NCBI GenBank assembly: GCA_024516035.1
Contig: CM044967.1
Location: 21,821,948-21,885,947, forward strand
Direction of reading: 5' to 3'
From: Bactericera cockerelli
Taxonomy: Eukaryota; Arthropoda; Insecta; Hemiptera; Triozidae
Length of the DNA stretch: 64,000 bases
A program made the position numbers and the translations under genes. Below are positions 23,898-33,798 of the stretch, piece after piece; the first letter of the stretch is position 1; every line of letters begins with the position of its first letter. Below the pieces are notes generated by a model. That model saw nothing but the letters and a program-made list of their open reading frames with translations, was not told the DNA's origin and made no database searches.

Positions 23898-24636
23898 TCA
23901 TCGCTATTAAAGTAATAAATAACAACACTATATTTTTTTTTTGTTGTTAAAATCAACGAATACAAAAATTAATCGACTTCAAAGCGTCGAACCATTGACC
24001 TCTTCAACACATGCCAGTACAAGGAGTCGACTTGATCAAATTGAACACACTTTCCTCTCTTCCATCGGAATCCTCATTTCATTATCTCCATTTCAAAAGT
24101 ATGATGGTAGATATTGTTTAATTTTGTGCCCAAGAAACCTGAGAGGTCTGGGCACTGTATGGAAATATCCACAAAATCAAACATATTGCATCCAATCAAG
24201 ATATATAGGGTCACATCACCGATCAACGACTGTTTAAAAGGATGAAAGTTGAAGAGCTGTGGGATACAAAAGTGACAAAAAAACAATTTTGCAAAGGAGA
24301 AAATTTTTTAGATGGAATTCAATGTAGCTCAATTTTTATGAAGATTTATAATTTCGTATAGTAGTTTGCTGTTGAAAATTGCATAGAAGTCACCAACCAC
24401 GGATGCAATTGACTAAAGCTAAAAATGTGACCAGAAATAATGTCTGATTAGGTATTTTATTTCAAAAAAATTTTTGTCAACTTAGTTGACATTTTTAATG
24501 TTAGCTCTTGTGACATTGATTGTTTTAAAAGTGCAATTTAAAATCGAAATTCTGTTGTATCTACTGATCCCAAAAAGAGGTAGGTCTATGAAAATTCATA
24601 TGAGAAGAAATATAGTAAGAAAAATTAAGATTGTAA

Positions 24637-24688
24637 TTTTTTTTTTTAAACTGCTAATGGAGTAAATACTCGTAACTTTGTTTTATTT
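24637..24688 (-). other. Short 3' UTR and poly-A tail of the RLE-type LINE
   Basis: After the stop of the reverse transcriptase ORF there are about 40 bases and then a run of 11 As (read on the minus strand; Ts at 24637-24647). This marks the 3' end of the insertion. Confidence 0.7.
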
Positions 24689-26845
24689 TTACAAAATATA
24701 AAAGACTTCCCCCAGGACATCTTCCCGAGGCAGTGTGCTCAGCACTGAGGCAACATTACCTCTCTGAACAGCGAAACTAAGCCGTTGCCTGAAATATTCC
24801 CCGGCGCGTCTGTCCTTCGTCTCAAGGACCAAGGTTTTGGATATGCTATTAAACATTTCCAAAGCACTTGGACCAAAAGAGCCAAAGGTTTCGACGGCGA
24901 AGGGAATGAAATCATAGAGATTTTGTAGGTCTTTATATTTCAGGCACTTTTTTAGTTCCGCTTGTTTGGCTGTTTCACCTCTACCTCTTAGAGAGTAACT
25001 CATATTGCTGTTGGCTAGGGTATCTACGCATGTCGCGTCCCAAACCATTTGCCTCCCCCGTTTCCATGGGACCAATGTCATACCATCCGGTCTTTTGCCG
25101 TCTTGTCTGAATAGACCTGATGGCTCAAGAACCGATGGAATATGACAAGATCCCAAGGCACGTTTGAGAGTTTGGTTTAGTTCGTTATGGCGTGAATACC
25201 TACCCCCACTTTTGTTACAACTTAACCCATGCTGTCCTGTCTTATCGACTTCCATTCCACAATGGCATGTATGTGCTTGGCATATTTCCGCACCTAATCT
25301 TAAGGCTACTGCAACGCGTAAAGAGGTATTGTCCAAGAGACATCCTACATTTGCAATTGGCATTGCTTGTATCCAAGCACCCGATTCCTTAGATCCTAAA
25401 CCCATAATTCTAGCTTTGTCCCGAGGAGATGCAGTTGAAATTAAATTGTCATATTTTTGTTCAATAAGAGGTGAATCCCAATCTTTCTGAAAGTTTGAAT
25501 TTGGAGGAGTATCTAAGGTACTAACTTGTTTCCATTTTTCCAAAGAGTTCATCATGACATTGCTTTGACAGAAGGATGGGATGATAAGAGACATCCAGAC
25601 AGAAACAGAATTCAAAGAAGCCAAGAAGGCGGGTAACGCAATGTCTTCTGTTAGTCGGATGCCTAAACCTCCCATCTTTACTGGCAAAGTTGCTTGTTGC
25701 CATGATGAACCTTCTAGTCTCACATTTAAAATATTTTCTAATGATTGTCTAATCATTTCATCAAACTTTTTCAAATTAGACTGTCCAAATTCCCATGTTT
25801 TACACGTTCTTAGTAAATATAAAAGTTTTGGTATGCTTAGGCAGTTTTTGAGCAAGTACAGCGCATGATGAGCATGAAGGCTTTCAAGCCTTTTAATGAG
25901 AAGCTCTATTTTTTCATTTTTTTGGTCAAAGGATGGAGATATTCCTTCTGGAAAGATTGGGGAACCAAGGAGATTTAAGTTTTCAGGGCTGGGGAATATT
26001 ATGTCTGGAAATTTGTTTCTAATTGATTCTGTTAGACTTTCGCGCATGCTTGGGCTATCATGTTTAATGAAAATTTCACATTTTTTGGTGTTCAAAGTTA
26101 AACCTAGTGAAGCTCCTATATTTGAAATTTTTTCCATGTCCTCCAAAACGTCGTTAAGTGAACCACCCAAGGTGCCATCATCTAGATACCACATATTCAG
26201 CGGAGATTTTAAAGATATTATTAGTTTGTGAATATTCACACAGAAAAGTAAACTACCCAAAGGGTCACCTTGTTGAACACCTTGAGCTGATAGAATGGTT
26301 TCATTTTGGTAAAGTAAGAAAGAGGGGTGTCTATACATTTGATTGATGAAATTAAAATATTCCGGGAAGAAATCTTTGACTTCATGTAGAAGTTTGTCTC
26401 TAAAAATTTCGTTAAAAGCATTTCTAAAATCGAGTTTTAGTAAAACTAAATTATTTCCTTTTTCCAAAAAATATCTAGCAGCATGCACAACTGTCTCTGC
26501 TCCATTTGGAGTTCCATAACCTAGCTGTTGAGGTCTTAAAATGTTGCCTAATGGGATCATTAGTCTCTTGCTAACAATTTTTCCTAGCATCCTACGAAAA
26601 ACGTTGCCAACAGCAATAGGTCTAATATTATTGTCAGGTTTTAACAAAGCTGTAAGGTTAGCCCCATAAATTACCGGGCACACTGATTCAGGAAGATTTC
26701 CTCTCATAGCAATGGTGAGTAATTGGGTTAAAGCAGTTAAAAGGTTTTCAACAGCTTGATCATTGGTTCCGTGTAGCATATCTTTCAGGTGCTGTGGTCT
26801 GAGGCCATCCAATCCACCTGAAGAACCATTGGGAAAGCTTCGTAA
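24689..26845 (-). CDS. Non-LTR retrotransposon polymerase with restriction-like endonuclease, 5'-truncated
   Basis: The open frame of about 718 codons starts inside the reverse transcriptase domain: the sequence FPNGSSGGLDGLRPQHLKDM begins about ten codons upstream of the first usable start (residue 1 at 26812, a TTG). Polymerase motif A is LKLDFRNAF (near residue 123). Motif C is YLDD, followed by GTLGG (near residue 208). The C-terminal third has a zinc motif CHC-X9-H-X3-C (near 515-533) and then RPDG-X14-D (near 573), the PD-(D/E)XK signature of restriction-like endonucleases used by early-branching LINEs such as R2, R4, NeSL, Hero and Utopia. I cannot place it in a clade. There is no N-terminal DNA-binding region, so it is a truncated copy, yet it has no internal stop. 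It would nick target DNA and copy its own RNA there. Confidence 0.82.
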   Translation of the reverse strand, partial: LRSFPNGSSGGLDGLRPQHLKDMLHGTNDQAVENLLTALTQLLTIAMRGNLPESVCPVIYGANLTALLKPDNNIRPIAVGNVFRRMLGKIVSKRLMIPLGNILRPQQLGYGTPNGAETVVHAARYFLEKGNNLVLLKLDFRNAFNEIFRDKLLHEVKDFFPEYFNFINQMYRHPSFLLYQNETILSAQGVQQGDPLGSLLFCVNIHKLIISLKSPLNMWYLDDGTLGGSLNDVLEDMEKISNIGASLGLTLNTKKCEIFIKHDSPSMRESLTESIRNKFPDIIFPSPENLNLLGSPIFPEGISPSFDQKNEKIELLIKRLESLHAHHALYLLKNCLSIPKLLYLLRTCKTWEFGQSNLKKFDEMIRQSLENILNVRLEGSSWQQATLPVKMGGLGIRLTEDIALPAFLASLNSVSVWMSLIIPSFCQSNVMMNSLEKWKQVSTLDTPPNSNFQKDWDSPLIEQKYDNLISTASPRDKARIMGLGSKESGAWIQAMPIANVGCLLDNTSLRVAVALRLGAEICQAHTCHCGMEVDKTGQHGLSCNKSGGRYSRHNELNQTLKRALGSCHIPSVLEPSGLFRQDGKRPDGMTLVPWKRGRQMVWDATCVDTLANSNMSYSLRGRGETAKQAELKKCLKYKDLQNLYDFIPFAVETFGSFGPSALEMFNSISKTLVLETKDRRAGEYFRQRLSFAVQRGNVASVLSTLPREDVLGEVFYIL

Positions 26846-26912
26846 TTGTAAGTCAATTAATGATTATTAGTTTCAAACAATATTTGTTCGAAAATATTTC
26901 AGTATTTCAAGC

Positions 26913-26947
26913 ACACCCTTTGAAACAGTAAAGGTTTCAAAGGGTGT
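26913..26947. repeat. Foldback near the 5' break of the RLE-type LINE
   Basis: ACACCCTTTGAAAC and its exact reverse complement are separated by 7 bases. The palindrome lies about 70 bases upstream of where the open frame starts. Whether it belongs to the element is unknown. Confidence 0.75.
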
Positions 26948-27729
26948 GTTTGACCTCTCGTCTGACCCTGAACATAATTCAAACCGGGGGAGATTGAAAT
27001 ATGAGAAATGTGTATTGAATATAGTGAATTGCAAAATAGAGTGGACAGAGCAATATTGCAATATTGTAATTTACATAAAATGCAAATATAAACTGCGTGA
27101 CAGGTGTTGCTTTAATTAAACCAATGATTCTTTTTGGTAACTTTGTAATGAATGAGTTGCAACGGGGGTCTTGTAACTTTGCATCTAACTCTTTGTAAAA
27201 CAATGAGTACAATTAAACTAATGCAGTTGGCAATGTTCAGTGTATTGCTTTCAATTTAGATTTGAAAGTTTAGTAATGTATTCACTGTGTGATAGTGAAT
27301 GCAATTCTCTGGAAAGGGCATATTGTTGCTAGTCTGGCAAAGGAGTTTTGATTGTTGAGAAAAACGACGAAATGACAGTGGGAATTTGCTTAAATATCTT
27401 AAATATTCAACAAATTCAAAGTAAAATAATATATACCTTGTTATTGGAAGTATTTTTCTTATACTACTATAATCAAAAACGACAGAGGCCCTATGATGGT
27501 AACATTAGTACATCAACATTTTGATCACAGATTTTCAGCATACCAATTTAAAGCATTCAAAAAGCATGACTTGTGTCTGACCAAACGGGTGTTGGCTCGT
27601 TAGTATGGATATTTTTCACATTAAATTTTAAGCAAACCTTTAAAATCTAAATTTTGTTTAGCTTATAAATTTTAATTTCAGTACTCCAGGAGTATTTGTA
27701 ATTCTCATCAATTTTTTATCAAAGCAATA

Positions 27730-28023
27730 TTATTTGTGCAGTTTTCGAATTTCAAATAGCCGGCCATAAAAAGTGAAATTTGCAATTTTATTTGCGTCCC
27801 CGAGAAAGAATATTCCCCGTTCTTCCTCTCCGTCAATTTTTTGCAACGTTCCGCTCGTCCAGATACAATTATGATTGCAAACATAATTACATTGCCAATC
27901 AATAATGTTGCTTTCGGATGGGTTTTCAATAGAAATCAAAAGGTTTCGCAAGTCTCCCGGGAATGCCACTCTGCTTTCACTATTGGAAAGTTTCGAATTA
28001 TCATTGCCCTTCCCCCGTTGTAA
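27730..28023 (-). other. Exon-like open frame of unknown function (low confidence)
   Basis: A minus-strand frame of about 95 codons ends with TAA at 27730. It has balanced amino-acid use with paired Cys and Trp residues (IDWQCNYVCNHNCIWTSG) and a local rise in GC, unlike the surrounding AT-rich DNA. It could be the last exon of a secreted or membrane protein, or chance. I see no clear splice acceptor, no family match and no neighbouring exon. Confidence 0.22.
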
Positions 28024-29750
28024 ATGAAAGTAATTTATTGCAATATTATTATTGGCATATCTACTCCTCGTAGAGGCATATTATACGCTTTGAAATTTGA
28101 GAAATCACTCCAATCTAGAACAGGGACGCCGCTGGTGGAACTTAAGTACATTATCGAAAAACATATCAACTCTTCTGTGTCCAACACAAGTGCAAGCTTT
28201 AATAGGGGTTGCATGTGGATTGCAGAAAATAATAGCCGAAGGTGCTATTACTATCCATTACGTTGCTATTGCTATAAGTATTCCGTATTATCCTATTAAG
28301 GCATTATGCCATTACTATAGGTATTATCTCATTACCGTTCATCCTTTACGATCTCATGATTGCCTAGAAACTAGATTATGGATATGAACGACAGGGTATC
28401 AATGAAAATTGCGAAGTGCCTATGTAAGACTTTAAATTTACTTTGAAGTGGTCTGTTAAATTTTGTTTGTAGCGATTTTCATACATAAGACTGTCATATA
28501 AATACAATTAGCGATGATAATCGTGAACAAAATAATCTGTCAAAGATAAAACTCTTGTTGAAGTTTATAGAGTAGTTAGTACCCGTTCCATTTCAACCGT
28601 ATTTAACAATAAATCAGTGTAATCTGAATAAACAGAGAAATGAGAAGTTCTACTAGATCTAAATACCTACTTAGTTTGATTAACTTCGACATTATCTCCT
28701 CGACATAACCCAAACACTACTGAAGACTAAAAAACAGAGGACAGCAATATATTACATTCCCATCGACACCGGATAACTGTGAACATCTTGAAAATTATTG
28801 AGTTAACACAGGCAAATGTCAGCGGTTTTCAGGCAAAATAGGTTATATATTATGCTGCCTATGGATATTGTCGTATATCTCTCTGATAAAGCTCGTAATG
28901 TTACATTAAGTGAATATTCTTGTAAATTTTAGACCCCGTCCTTCATCCTGAAGCTTCCCAATATTGGAAATGCTTACTTGCATTTCAGTGGTTTGGGATA
29001 GTATGTCTCGGAAGTTAATGTACCTGATTGTAACCATCCACATGAAATTCACTGGGTTTGTCGGTAATATTAACATGAAAGTGCAAAGTTTAGGCAGTAT
29101 CGAAGGTTTTTGTTCAAACGAATACATCTAGCAACGTTGGCATGTTGGCAATTCTACACGAATTGAAAACTCTGGCCATTTGGTCAACACGGAGGAAATA
29201 ATACCTTGGCAACAGCAGTGTCATAACTTGTATTTTACCTTCTATACATAATATAAATATAGTGTGAATAGTGTCACTCATATCATGGATGGTTAATTTA
29301 GGTTTTGTTTTTGAGTTTAACGTCCCTTTCAACTGCTATGAGACGCAGGTTTTAATCTCCATTGAATGAAAACTTACCAAACAGCTGCCCAAATTAACAT
29401 CACTCAGCCTGGGTGAGGCCAGGAAAAGCCAGTTTATAATTCAATCAGTCAATATAAACAGAGAAGTGAGAATTTACATAAAGGAGAAGCCTCAAAATTT
29501 TTGGCACTCCGTACGTTGTATGTGAACGTCCACTGCCCAGTCTCAACGCTTTCTTTCTGCATTAATCCAGGCCAGGACGTTTGGCCGAATTTCAGTCTGA
29601 GAGTTACCACTTGCTCGAGTGGAAATACAGATAATCCTGGCAATACGGGGAATTAGATTTAAGTGTATGAAACAAGATTAAGGGACTTTAACATGAGACG
29701 ACTTACGACAGCAAGGGTCCCATGGAAAGTTCAAGTTATCATGGTGGGAA
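28024..29750. other. Gene-free stretch with a short dispersed motif
   Basis: No supported gene. The fragments at 28630-28665 and 29450-29475 carry the recurrent 'agtgagaagtt' sequence described under the ribozyme repeat. The rest is unrecognised. Confidence 0.4.
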
Positions 29751-29752
29751 GA

Positions 29753-29978
29753 TTTTATGATAGTGTGCTATTCTGATATCGTTAGGGCTATGCTAGTTTT
29801 TATGATAGTGTGCTATTCTGATATCGTTAGGGCTATGCTAGTTTTTATGATAGTGTGCTATTCTGATATCGTTAGGGCTATGCTAGTTTTTATGATAGTG
29901 TACTATTCTGATATCGTTAGGGCTATGCTAGTTTTTATGATAGTGTGCTATTCTGGTATCGTTAGAGCTATGCTAGTT
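29753..29978. repeat. Minisatellite: five copies of a 45-bp unit
   Basis: The unit (ATGATAGTGTGCTATTCTGA plus TATCGTTAGGGCTATGCTAG plus TTTTT) is repeated five times with very few changes. As 45 is a multiple of three, the whole array stays open as a 15-residue peptide repeat, but nothing suggests it is expressed. Confidence 0.97.
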
Positions 29979-30034
29979 TAAAGGGCCAACCGTAATAGCA
30001 ACTTTAGGTATTATGGTCTGATAAGGGATAATGT

Positions 30035-30145
30035 ATTTTCTTCTTCTACTTTTCCCAAACCTACTTGGGGTTGCCATTGGTTAACCTTGTTCCTCATGGT
30101 TGAGGTTGTTTGGTTCTGGCACTGCTACTTCCACTTTTTAATGCT
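30035..30145 (-). repeat. Retroposon with RTE-type tail, second copy
   Basis: It shares 'cccaaacctacttggggt', 'gttcctcatggttgaggtt' and 'tggttctggcactgctac' with 10703-10866. In reverse it contains 'gtgccagaaccaa' as in the SINE-E tail. Confidence 0.65.
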
Positions 30146-30164
30146 AGATTAATAATTATAACAA

Positions 30165-30300
30165 AAACATCACTTTATTTATACTACCCGATTAGGAACT
30201 TTGAGTCCCATTCTTCCAGTCGTGCCCAATACAAAAAAAATTCGGTGGTCAAAATCAAAATGATAAGATCTTGTCTTGTTCCGGTTGGGTTTTGAACTCA
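30165..30300 (-). repeat. SINE-C, diverged copy next to the LINE insertion
   Basis: 'ttatactacccgattaggaa', 'gagtcccattcttccag' and 'gttccggttgggttttgaac' match SINE-C read in reverse. The LINE at 30318 is inserted only a few bases beyond its end. Confidence 0.7.
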
Positions 30301-30676
30301 GAACAGGGTAACATTTTTTTTCATTCGTGTCGGTCGCGTTTTTCTTTGCTCTGTTTATTTATTAATTTCTATCAGTTTTTGGTCGAATTGTGATGTAATT
30401 TTTTGCATAGACCTATTATTTCTCACGGACTACAAGTATGTGAAGTCAAAACTTAGAAAACATGTGTAATTAGTGAAATATTATCGCTTTTTAGTGTGTG
30501 TGTATATACTCATATAGACAGTAATTCAGTATTACATAGATACACAATCCCTATTTCACTCAATTTTCCTTTCTAGCCAGTTACTTTATCCTAATTTTCT
30601 GATGTAAATCGTTCGTGAATTTATTTATGATAGATATATATCACATAAATATTTATACCTATATCTTTCCTACACG

Positions 30677-33600
30677 ATGGAGAATGATAAGAAGGATGAT
30701 GAAAGTTCAAGTCACACCCGTGAGAGTGCAGAACAAGTAGTATCGAATTCAAATGCTGCTGACAGTATTATTCATTCAAATGATGATGTAATTATTAAAA
30801 CTTCTCACTTTCATTCACAAAGTGATATTTTTTCTAACAATTCTCAAAATTTTCTTAATTACGAGAATCTTGACTCAACATCTAATATACCGACATCATC
30901 TGCAGAAAATGCAATTAATCAAAACTTTTATCCTCAACCAAATGGTAGTACCCCTATTATGTCCAGTGGAGTCAGTAGCTATCCTGTGAGCACTTATCAA
31001 TTAAATCACCCACCTGTATATGGTGCTCAATCTTTCTACCAACCTGCTGCTCATGATACTACTTATCATTATATCCCTCATAGACCGGTTAATCATAACG
31101 GACCACCTCAAATGTCTTATAATAATTATTACAATCTTAACTCTTCTCATCTCAATAGACATAATAATAACCAGTCACCTCCAAAATCAATCAATACCAG
31201 TGGTGGTTCCTATATGCATCCCCCTCTTAGCAGTGGCGACTACATAGCTACCAGTGGTGTTTATCCTGTACTACCTCATCCTAGCAGTGGCGGCTACATA
31301 CCTACCGGTGGTGGTCATCCTGTAGTACCTCCTCCTAGCAGTAGCGGCTACATACCTACCGGTGGTGGTCATCCTGTAGTACCTCCTCCTAGCAGTGGCG
31401 GCTACATACCTACTGGTGGTGGTCATCCTGTAGTACCTCCTCCTAGCAGTTTCGGCCACATACCTACCAGTGGTGGTCATCCTATGCTACCTCCTCCCGC
31501 TACCAATGGCTCCTACACAGCTACCAGTGGCAGTCCTTCTGTGAGCCATTTATCCTCGGCAGTCAGTGGCGGCCACACGGCTACCAGTGGTGGTCATCCT
31601 CTACTATATCCTTCAACTATCAATGTTTCTTACACAAATTCCAGTGGTGATCCTCCTCTGAGTCCTATTACCTCGGCAGCCAGTAGCGGCCACACGACTA
31701 CCAGTGACGATCATCCTCTACTACTTCCTCCAGCTATCAATGTCTCCCACACTGCTACCAGTGACGGTCCTCTTGTGAGTCCTGTTACCTCACCCGTCAG
31801 TGGCGGCCACACGGCTACCAGTGACGGTCATCCCCTCCTACCTCCTCCAGCTAACAATGGCTCAAATACAACTACCAGTGGCGGTCCTCCTGTTATCCCG
31901 ACCGTCAGTAGCGACTACACGTCTGCCACTCGCGGTCATATTGTGAGTCCTGTAACCTCCACAGTCAGTGGCGGCTACATGCCTGGCAGTGATAGTCCTC
32001 CTGTTACGTCTTCTCTATCTACTAGTGGCGGCTACACAACTACCAATAGTGATTGTCTTGTAGCTCCTATTAATTCAATATCTCATGTTAATTCTCTCAA
32101 ATATCCAACTAATACTGTTGCTGGTTTGGCTCCTACTCAACCTATTAATATCAATGGTTTATATTCCCCTAAACTTGTCACTCTTAGTAATTCTCCTATT
32201 ACAGCTACATCTAGTGCTTCATCTAGTAATCCTACTAATGATTTTTTGGAAATGACTGAAAGCAATTTCCCAAGTCTAAACCATCAAAAAATTTCAAATC
32301 CTCAAAATGTAAATCATATAAAATCTCATAGTTCAAATTTAAAACCAAACACTCCTCAATTTAATAATACTTCATATGCTGGAAAAATGAGCACTGAAGT
32401 TATTGTTAAAAAAGAACAAGGTATTATACTTCATTCAGGAAATTCTGATATATGTACGAGAATCCCCAATATTCAGTTAATTAAAGCTGTTGGTAACAAA
32501 ATAGGGCCCAAAAATATTATTTCTGCATCTAGAATTTCTAATGGCCGTTTTTGCATGTTTCTGAAAACGGAGGAGATCGCAAGCTCTTTTGTTTACAATA
32601 ATCCGCAAATGAAGGTAAACAATCAAAATATCTATGTGCGCCAATATGCTAATTCTGCTGAGAAACTTATAATCTCTAATGTATCTACACCTATTCCCAA
32701 CTTTATATTGGAGAGTATATTAAAAGCTCATTTACAAGTCGAAATTGTATCTCCAATTCATCATATGAGCTATGGTCTTATAGACAAGGAATATTCTCAC
32801 TTGACTAACTTCAGACGTTATGTTTTTATCAAATATGACGCTGAAGCAGTCAACATTCCTGAGTCCATTGTCTTTGATTATGACAAACTTTCTTACCAGA
32901 TTTACCTCACTGTAGAAAGCAACAGATGCAGGATCTGCCCTGATGACTATCACTCAACCAAAAGATGTCCAAAAACAGGATTAAATCTTAGTGAAAGATT
33001 AAAACAACCTGTAAAATCTACCGAAGACCAAAACAATGTTGTAAATACTTCAGAATCTCAAGTGACGAAAAATAACTCAAGTATACTTTTCACTGAACCT
33101 GAACAAGGAAAAAAAAATAATCTTGTCCATTTTGAATCCACAGATAATACAAACCCGCAGCAAGATTCTAATACAAATATTCAAGAAATGGATACCGAAA
33201 TGGTGGATAACTCATCTCTTATCAAACGAAAAGTTGAATCTTCTACAAGCGGCGAGGAAAGTTTTGAAATTGTGACCAGAAAGTCCAAAGCGAAAAAGAA
33301 AAAGAAGACAAAGGATATTAAAAGTAACGAATTAACACATGAACAAAAACGTTCTCCCCTAAAATTGCAAGACTTCATGGTGGATCAGAAAAAATCCGTA
33401 CCATCATCTATTAAGTATGATGAATACAAGGAAATAATGATTCCATTGAAATCCATTATTGATAATTTAGCCCAAAATAGTTCAGAACCTTTCAATATAA
33501 ATACAAGTGACGTTATCAATATTTTGGAGGATTGCAAGCACTCCAGAAAAAAAATGAAAATAGTTGAGGCGTTCAAAGTTGATAAAATAAAACTTACAAA

Positions 33601-33703
33601 CATTTTTACCGAACTTTTGAATACTAACACTATTTCTAATAAATTGAAAAATAGATTAAAAAGTATTCAGTCTTTATTATTAACATCAGACAATACCCAA
33701 TAA
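30677..33703 (+). CDS. LINE ORF1, Gag-like RNA-binding protein (1008 aa)
   Basis: The N-terminal part is rich in Ser, Asn and Tyr. From about residue 180 to 460 it consists of Gly/Ser/Pro/Thr repeats; the cleanest are 18-residue units of the form SSGGYIPTGGGHPVVPPP (54 bp each) at 31280-31490, followed by looser units. The C-terminal half holds a region resembling an RNA-recognition domain and one CCHC zinc knuckle (CX2CX4HX4C, residues 751-764), then a lysine-rich segment. The role is to bind LINE RNA and form the ribonucleoprotein that enters the nucleus. At 1008 residues it is long for an ORF1, mainly because of the repeats. The ATG at 30677 is the first in frame after the leader. Confidence 0.85.
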   Translation: MENDKKDDESSSHTRESAEQVVSNSNAADSIIHSNDDVIIKTSHFHSQSDIFSNNSQNFLNYENLDSTSNIPTSSAENAINQNFYPQPNGSTPIMSSGVSSYPVSTYQLNHPPVYGAQSFYQPAAHDTTYHYIPHRPVNHNGPPQMSYNNYYNLNSSHLNRHNNNQSPPKSINTSGGSYMHPPLSSGDYIATSGVYPVLPHPSSGGYIPTGGGHPVVPPPSSSGYIPTGGGHPVVPPPSSGGYIPTGGGHPVVPPPSSFGHIPTSGGHPMLPPPATNGSYTATSGSPSVSHLSSAVSGGHTATSGGHPLLYPSTINVSYTNSSGDPPLSPITSAASSGHTTTSDDHPLLLPPAINVSHTATSDGPLVSPVTSPVSGGHTATSDGHPLLPPPANNGSNTTTSGGPPVIPTVSSDYTSATRGHIVSPVTSTVSGGYMPGSDSPPVTSSLSTSGGYTTTNSDCLVAPINSISHVNSLKYPTNTVAGLAPTQPININGLYSPKLVTLSNSPITATSSASSSNPTNDFLEMTESNFPSLNHQKISNPQNVNHIKSHSSNLKPNTPQFNNTSYAGKMSTEVIVKKEQGIILHSGNSDICTRIPNIQLIKAVGNKIGPKNIISASRISNGRFCMFLKTEEIASSFVYNNPQMKVNNQNIYVRQYANSAEKLIISNVSTPIPNFILESILKAHLQVEIVSPIHHMSYGLIDKEYSHLTNFRRYVFIKYDAEAVNIPESIVFDYDKLSYQIYLTVESNRCRICPDDYHSTKRCPKTGLNLSERLKQPVKSTEDQNNVVNTSESQVTKNNSSILFTEPEQGKKNNLVHFESTDNTNPQQDSNTNIQEMDTEMVDNSSLIKRKVESSTSGEESFEIVTRKSKAKKKKKTKDIKSNELTHEQKRSPLKLQDFMVDQKKSVPSSIKYDEYKEIMIPLKSIIDNLAQNSSEPFNINTSDVINILEDCKHSRKKMKIVEAFKVDKIKLTNIFTELLNTNTISNKLKNRLKSIQSLLLTSDNTQ

Positions 33704-33798
33704 TAAGCTTCCACCTGCAGTCTCATAATTATTAAAAAAAACAAATAAATATTCTCATCAAACAGTATTTAATTCTTACCTTTTCAATATTTTCATTT

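Noticed and set aside
29753..29978. CRISPR array
   Set aside because: The units are contiguous with no variable spacers, and the genome is clearly eukaryotic.
29757..29981. Repeat protein encoded by the 45-bp array
   Set aside because: The open frame follows from a period divisible by three, and there is no flanking coding sequence.
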